64,000 nt of DNA from Chalara sp. BL73 (taxonomy: Eukaryota; Ascomycota; Leotiomycetes; Helotiales): NCBI GenBank assembly GCA_918026815.1, contig CAKJVC010000037.1, positions 62,001 through 126,000 of the forward strand. The letters are read 5' to 3'. The translations under genes were made by a program, and so were the position numbers. Numbering within the stretch: position 1 is the first letter of the stretch; every line of letters starts with the position of its first letter. A model generated the notes under the pieces. It searched no databases, was not told the origin of the DNA, and worked only from the letters and a program-made list of their open reading frames with translations. This document shows, one piece after another, positions 58,001-64,000 of the stretch.

Positions 58001-58651
58001 TGACGCCAATCCCACACACTACTTTCGAGCCGGACACCCCTGCAACCTTGTAACCTGTCCTCATTCTTTGCATCCACTGGGAAACTTCCAAGGCTCACAC
58101 TTTTGCTTACCGGCCCGCTTTAATAGTCCAAGCATAGTCCACCATACATAAGACTAAACACTTCGCCTCGTAAGGAACCTCCTGTTGCCAGACCCAATTT
58201 GGCGCACTAAAATACAGCTTGGAGACTACGGGCCACTAGATAAACTCTATTGCCTACGGATCCGTCCATAAAGTGCCGAAAACGAAACGGCCCCAAAAGA
58301 ATCCCGCGCTGTATGACTTGACATTTCTTTATATATCATCCAAATCGCGTACTATTGTACTGAGGATCTACAAAACGGAACCTCTTATTTCAACAACGAG
58401 GGAATTTGCAACTTCAAATCTATACCGAATCCGCAAAGCTGGCTGCCATAATCTCACAGCCGGTGTCCTTAATGGGCCTAAGCCCAAAATTGACTGGAAG
58501 GGGTAGATCTTGGGAAGGTACGTAGAATCTTTGATCAACACCCTTGGCACTCTTCGCAAGTGGCCCTTTATCAGTCTTCCGGCCCCATTACTCTATTCAG
58601 CATGCCATTCATTATTTCTACGCAACCCTATAATTTCCACTTCCGAGTTCG
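52060..58651. other. 6.6-kb stretch without recognisable genes
   Basis: No open frame here has a recognisable domain, introns joining frames, or conserved motifs. The longest (55399-55821 minus, 140 codons; 54139-54465 plus, 108 codons) look random. Its right-hand part is upstream of the TALE homeobox gene, and fungal developmental regulators often have long upstream regions with long 5' leaders and non-coding transcripts. It could also hold very decayed genes. I see no terminal repeats, LTRs or tRNAs. Confidence 0.4.
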
Positions 58652-60169
58652 ATGCGCATCTTATATGAGAAGCAACGAATGTCTGCTAACCATAGTGATC
58701 CAGATCTCAAGTACTCTGGTCAGCCCTCAGGTCCGTTGACATACGAACATAGGAACCCGGGGGGTAATTCTGGGATGGGATATAACCTATCCCAATCTTC
58801 GCTTCCACTTAGAAATTATTTAAATGATGAGGAAACCCATGCAATGGCCGTACAAACGTATTCATCTCTGAAGCCCCATGGAAACACCAAAGAGAGGTTT
58901 TCTCGCAACAAAGATGCAATGGAAAATTCGTCTAGGCTACGTTCTGGGTCTTTGCCACCGGAGAGAATAGAGCTGCCTTCTATTCGTAAGGTATGTCAAC
59001 CTTTGAAGTACACCGAATAAGCTTATAACTATTCTACAGCTCTTAGAAGAAGTAGAACCACCCAGTATCCATCCTGGTAGTCAGCCTGGTAAGCTGGGCA
59101 TAAGTCCACTAATCAAAAATGAACATCCGCCATCATCGCCACCATCTCACAAGCGCAGAAAGGTATCCGATGAGGACGAAAGTGCTTTGGACACGGAGCT
59201 TCTTACAAAAGTAGAACCGAACAGACTCAGCCCTTTAACATTTCGAAGCATGCATACTTTAGAGTCATCACCGATACGACGAGCAAGTGTATTATCTACA
59301 GGAGGATCGTATCCGGGAACTGCCACGAGCAGCCCTTTTTCTCGAGCATCGGTCATGCCTCAGACGCTGACATCTCCCTCTTCCTTTGACTCAATGAATA
59401 GAGCAGAATGGAAGCCTAATCTCCCCAATCTCCCACCATTGTCATTTGTAGAACGAGGACCTCCACAAGGATCGCAGGTTCGCAATAGCTGGAGTGAGTT
59501 TGTGCTTGAATCTCGATCCGGCACTCACACATTCCCTCAAACGGCCGTTTCTGCCTTCAATCCGCCGAATCCGTCTTACCAAGCTCCGCCTTATTCGTAT
59601 GGATACCAACCACCACGCAACCAAATCCACTCAGGGCCTACAACAGCGAGCCCCATGAAGCCTGAACGGAGTCCGTTCTCAGCCACGAGCTATCATGCGA
59701 CAACCCCCGGGGTTGTAAATCCCTATCCAGGGGAAATAAACGACAACGTAATCGACAACAAGCAAAGAAAGCGGCGAGGAAATCTTCCCAAGGAAACAAC
59801 AGACCAGCTCAGGTCCTGGTTTGTAACTCATATACAGCATCCTTACCCGACAGAGGATGAGAAACAGGAACTAATGCGAATCACTGGTTTGGCAATGAGT
59901 ATGTAGATGGCTGCATAGATATGTCTATTAGAATTCTTCTAATCTATGCCATAGATCAAATATCAAACTGGTTCATCAACGCACGTCGGCGACAGCTTCC
60001 TGCAATGATCAATAACGCAAGGGCAGAATCAGACGCAAGGTCTTCTGGAGGTGGAGAGGCACGAATTAATGATTACCGTCTTAGCGACGAGGAGTATGAA
60101 GAGGACTACGATAGGGTGAGGGCAAAACCTGGACCTGTGAGGGAGTCGGCGGAGAACAAAAGTATATGA
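58652..60169 (+). CDS. TALE homeobox transcription factor (Cup9/Tos8-like)
   Basis: Three exons, 58652-58990, 59040-59898 and 59955-60169, give 470 residues. The homeodomain (about residues 355-414) is RKRRGNLPKETTDQLRSWF, then HIQHPYPTEDEKQEL and, across the last intron, NQISNWFINARRRQLPAMI. The PYP in the loop between helices 1 and 2 is the three-residue TALE insertion, and WFINARRR is the recognition helix. The N-terminal 340 residues are Ser/Pro-rich and disordered, with SHKRRKVSDEDES, a likely nuclear localisation signal. The C terminus is acidic (LSDEEYEEDYDR). A second ATG at 58679 (MSANHSDPDLKY) could be the real start. Fungal relatives include yeast Cup9 and Tos8. Expected role: nuclear sequence-specific regulator of development or nutrient response. 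Confidence 0.9.
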
Positions 60170-63100
60170 ATGGATTTGCCACTGTGGAGAAAGTGACTGA
60201 ACTATGAACGTCTGGTCAGAGCCTGTGAAAGGTCAAGATGGGCGCGACAGAAGAAGAAACGTGCATGGAACGAAACCGAACTTCCCGACCTCCCATTAAG
60301 CAGCTCAAGAGAAGAAAATATAAGGGGAAATGTTCGGACACTATGAGGAACGATCAAGCCTGGCTGGGCTCGACTGATGATTCAGCATAGTGCCTGATGC
60401 CTGGGTGGCTTTCCTCTGGCCACGGGTGTAATTATAGGTGTAAGTCTATGATGTTACAGACTTCTGGTACCTGAACATCCGAACGAGGGAACTAATGAAA
60501 AAAAAAAAATCTGGCACTTAGACGTCGATAATTAAGATGGATTAGGCTCTCCACGTATTTTGCCTGGAAAGACTATCAGGCATTTGTTACTCTGCGAAAC
60601 GTCATCAAAGCTTTGCGTGAATAACATTGAAAGCATCCCACTGTGTAACGCCACATTCACAAACAAGCAAGTGCTTTACAAACACTTACCTCCCTCGGTG
60701 GCCAAGAAAGTGCACAAAAAGTGCCATGTCAAAAGTATCCACACAAATTAAGATCTGCAGTATCTAAACCTGAGTAACTAAGGTTTCCTTTACCCTAAAG
60801 AGACTCTACCCAAGATGCCTTCACTCATTTCTTGATATCCGCGATCAGTAATCATGTTTACAACCTAATTTGACGGGTTTTGTTCTAGAAAACGCCACCC
60901 AAGTGAAGGAGAACCTTAATTCTCAGCCTGAAGAACCTACCTAGTCTCCGTGGCCACTCAATCAAAGCATTTTAGTATTTGTCATGATATCCTGGCACTA
61001 GGACACTTTATGACATCTTCTAAATTTCCATTTTGAGTTTCTGACAAGTCCAATACCACATGTGCCGCGCTATACCCACTGAGCCTATAAGCCTCAAAGA
61101 CGCCTCTGCTTAGCAGTCATCAAAGCGAACTCACTTAAAGGGACCTTCTTGTGTTGCCTTTCTGTAAATCAAGAAGCATCAAAGCGCACTGATCGACCCT
61201 CGATATTTCGGTTCGAGATCGGTATTTTGTTCCAAGCTTCTTCGATAGGTCTGGGCTTCCACAGTCTGCAAGCGACTTTAGAAAAAGCATCATGATCGAC
61301 ACGCCTTGGGGCGGAGCCGCTAGATCTTTGAGCACCAACTTGGCGTTCTGACCAGTGGCTGACATTCGAAGAATAAGAAAACATGGTGACGTGACCTCTC
61401 GGCTGTTGAGAGATTATAGTCTGAAACAGTAGGCATCTTGAAGAGAAGGTTAAGACTAGCAGTTCTCTCCAATAAGTATGCGTTATTGGAAAATTTGAGG
61501 TTCATATTTTCAGAGAGGTATTGAGGAGAGTCATCCAATTTGAGATATCACTTCTTCTTTTATTTTCCATACGGACGTCTGGTATACTTCCTTTTGCTCA
61601 CTGATGTGATCGATGAGCCGTGACAGACTTCCAGATTTCAAAGGCGAAAAGATGCTAAAACATCCTTTCGCTCACGAAGTGAAGCCTTGACTCAAGCAAA
61701 TTCCTCACCCAAAGTTCCCACAAAAGATGTCAGCGACCACCAACCCCACCAGTCGCGTCATATATTCCTCCGTACAAGTATCTGTCAAGGTCGAGTCATG
61801 ACACATCGTCTGCTCTAGCTGAAAACTAGGACTCGGCAACTCTTTTTAGCTTCAATTAGAAAGCCATTAATATTCCGGTACACGGCTTCCCAGCCCCGTG
61901 TCTAGACCCTCATCTTCCTATTCCAAGAAACAATTAGAATTTACCAAGCACATTCCTGCTTGGGAGATCTAAGTGGACGATGTGGTACTAATCAAACTTT
62001 ATTTCGAGCCTTCCACACCCATACCGCTCACATAGATTGAAGCAATCCTCAGAAAGGTCACATATCCGGCCCTTCGTAGATTAAAACCGGCATGTCATCT
62101 AACTATTCAGCTGGCGCACCAATCACCAGCATCTGAACATTCCTAGTTCTCTCGGTATGAAAGCTACCGGTATTAGTAGTTCTCCCGCCCAATCATGGGG
62201 GCAGAAACAATTCTCACATGTTGAGGCTCAACTACATAGGCTCGTAAGCCTGACGCCGATCATTGAGACTTCTTGAACCTTCTCATCTTGATCGGCAGCG
62301 ATCAAGATTGGCGAAGCAGCCCGTGCTAACCGCAATGATCCACGCTTACCGATCTTCCGAATCATCAGAGCTCACGAGGCTACAGCATGGCGATGATCTC
62401 GGGGATCTCTAAGCTCTGAGAGGCACGCTTAGGCGCTGTCAGATGACCGGTATTATGATCTCCCGTGCCGTCTTTATGCTTTTATGCTGCGAGCTCCAAC
62501 AAGGGTTTGGAACAGGATGTAACTTGGGATGAGGTGGAAATAAGCACATGTCCTGGACATAAAAACTCATGCCAAGCATGTGCTATGACCTGAAGCAATT
62601 TTCCCGGTGTTATTTTACTGTTACCAGAAATCAAATGGACAGCACACCAACACATTTTGACTTTGACTAGGTGCGAAATTGCTTTGTAGGTGGTAACATA
62701 GGGATCTTACATGCGGGATAAAGTTCGCACATGGAAAGCAAACGGCACGCATGCGGGGGAGCGAAGCAGAAAGCACAATCTGCCCAGCACATGCGCACCT
62801 GCTGAAAGACTAAGATGTCCAAATGTACTGTACTTCTTCACTGCACCTAGTTACATAAGAGGAGAAGGATCACAGACCATAGATCACGTGATCTCGCTAA
62901 ATTGATTATATGAGCAAGTGGCTAATACGGCTAAAGCAGCGATTTAGACCTGGACCTGGCAGCCACTGGTAGGAATTTTGGTAACATGATCTTTGTAATT
63001 TGTGCAATCTTTACACCAGCATAATTGGGCTCGGTTTTCTTATTTGTCAAGTTTATAATATCCACGATATCTTCGCAATTCAAAATGTGATTCGTGGGTT

Positions 63101-63348
63101 CGTTACGGTGTGGCGCAGCCTTCCTCAGCCTCGTCAGAAAAGCAGCGACATTCTACTTAGGTTTTGTCTTACGCAACTCCAAATTGGAACCATCCTTGAT
63201 GCAATTTGATATGCGCTGAATTGCACTGCACCAAGAAGTAATATCGTTTACAGGATATGCTTTCCTCTTCCAATGAAGCTTTAAAACTGCGGACTCGCAA
63301 GCTTAAACCACTGCTTGACAGCTGATTGACAGCTGGCAGCTCGCGAAA
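60170..63348. other. 3.2-kb gene-free spacer with palindromes
   Basis: No gene is recognised. Two structures stand out. A hairpin at 62285-62308 has nine-base arms (ATCTTGATC/GATCAAGAT) around GGCAGC. A perfect 14-bp palindrome, AGATCACGTGATCT, at 62881-62894 holds a CACGTG core about 455 bp upstream of the mannosyltransferase gene. An A-run is at 60497-60509. Small open frames at 60560-60751, 61135-61365 and 62711-62905 have no features. Confidence 0.4.
62881..62894. promoter_or_regulatory. AGATCACGTGATCT palindrome
   Basis: A perfect 14-base inverted repeat centred on CACGTG, upstream of the mannosyltransferase start at 63349. A dimeric bHLH factor would fit such a site. Confidence 0.4.
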
Positions 63349-64000
63349 ATGGCGCCCGCACATCAATATCGCGTCGTGCCCCATAGCCCTGACGACCTTG
63401 ACGACGATGAATTCAAAGATAAGCCCACGCTGCGACGAAGAAGCTTGATTTCTCTGCTCTTGAGGAAGCTCCGGAAATTCTGCAGGCCGGCATATCTGTT
63501 CGTAGCGTTTGTGGTATTCCTGCTGTTGCAGGTTACTTTCAATGCGAGTTATGTCCATGGTCCACCATTCGAACTCAATCGCAATGAGACGGTGTTCATC
63601 GCAGCAAATATCATAGACCAACACCTAATTGATGGCATATGGGGTAATAGAATACTGGAACTCGTCAATTTGATAGGACCGGAGCGGACGTTCGTCTCCA
63701 TATATGGCGGGCCGAAGGAAGCTTTGCAGAGCTTCGAAGCAAAACTCCCAAAAAATTGTGAGAGGAGTATTATCTCTGAGAAGGACTCCCCAATCAAGCT
63801 GAAAGATATTCCGCACACGACCCTACCAACCGGCGAAGAGCGCATTAAACGCATTGCATTCCTGGCAGAAGTCAGAAACAAGGCCCTCGAACCGCTCAAA
63901 GCCACGAAAACACGATTTGATAGAGTGCTTTTCATAAATGATGTGGTTTTTGAGGCCAAGGATGCGACACGACTATTATGGGGAACAAACCTAGATGCGG
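63349..64000 (+). CDS. CAP59/CMT1-type alpha-1,3-mannosyltransferase (GT69), 5' part
   Basis: Open from the ATG at 63349 to the window edge, 217 codons without a stop; the 3' part lies outside. A basic cytosolic tail (MAPAHQYRVVPHSPDDLDDDEF...RRRSLISLLLRKLRKF) precedes one membrane segment (YLFVAFVVFLLLQVTF), giving type II Golgi topology. The lumenal part has VFIAANIIDQHLIDGIWGNR, LVNLIGPERTFVSIYGGP, TTLPTGEERIKRIAFLAEVRNKAL and DRVLFINDVVFEAKDATRLL, which I recognise as the CAP59_mtransfer domain (PF11735). The VLFINDVVF stretch takes the place of the DxD-like site. Family members transfer mannose in cell-wall or capsule polysaccharide and glycolipid synthesis; the acceptor here is unknown. 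No intron is visible in the part present. Confidence 0.88.
   Translation, partial: MAPAHQYRVVPHSPDDLDDDEFKDKPTLRRRSLISLLLRKLRKFCRPAYLFVAFVVFLLLQVTFNASYVHGPPFELNRNETVFIAANIIDQHLIDGIWGNRILELVNLIGPERTFVSIYGGPKEALQSFEAKLPKNCERSIISEKDSPIKLKDIPHTTLPTGEERIKRIAFLAEVRNKALEPLKATKTRFDRVLFINDVVFEAKDATRLLWGTNLDA

Overview
This window is nuclear DNA from a filamentous ascomycete fungus (Pezizomycotina). The genes are broken by short GT-AG introns, mostly 45-110 nt. Typical fungal families are present: a kinesin-14, a peroxisomal acyl-CoA oxidase, a GH30 secreted glycosidase, a fungal arylamine N-acetyltransferase, 2EXR and F-box proteins, and a CAP59-type mannosyltransferase. A tRNA-Ser carries an intron, and two Pogo/Fot1 transposons show RIP-type mutation. 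Gene content fits Leotiomycetes, but that placement is an impression, not something I could test.

Layout. 1-12 kb: four sparse, fast-evolving genes: an OTT_1508-type deaminase-like protein (1097-2836, -), a C2H2 zinc-finger protein (3739-4644, +), a protein with a PD-(D/E)XK-like signature (6398-8201, -) and a 2EXR protein (10279-11983, +), with long gene-poor spacers. 12.7-32.5 kb: a denser block of intact genes: RING/RS protein (-), HSL-type hydrolase (+), acyl-CoA oxidase ending in a PTS1 (+), GH30 glycosidase (-), F-box protein with one frameshift (-), SET-domain protein (-), NAT (+), alpha/beta hydrolase (-), tRNA-Ser(GCU) (-) and SDR (+).

33-46.5 kb: a degenerating accessory region. 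It holds fragments of a GH78-like alpha-L-rhamnosidase and of a DUF1593 protein. A secreted S33/TAP-type peptidase gene follows that would be completely intact but for a 1,837-bp transposon in its fifth exon. Next come a broken hypothetical gene and a second 1,837-bp copy of the same transposon in the opposite orientation. 46.5-52 kb: a Loa1/Vps66-like acyltransferase and a kinesin-14, divergent from one 544-bp spacer. 52-64 kb: a 6.6-kb stretch with no recognisable gene, a TALE homeobox gene, another 3.2-kb empty stretch, and the 5' part of a CAP59/GT69 mannosyltransferase running off the end.

There is no clear biosynthetic cluster. The strongest functional links are local: three GGCTAAA (XlnR/Xlr1-type) sites upstream of the GH30 gene, and CACGTG-type sites in several promoters. 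Exon coordinates were worked out by hand from reading frame and splice signals and have no transcript support.
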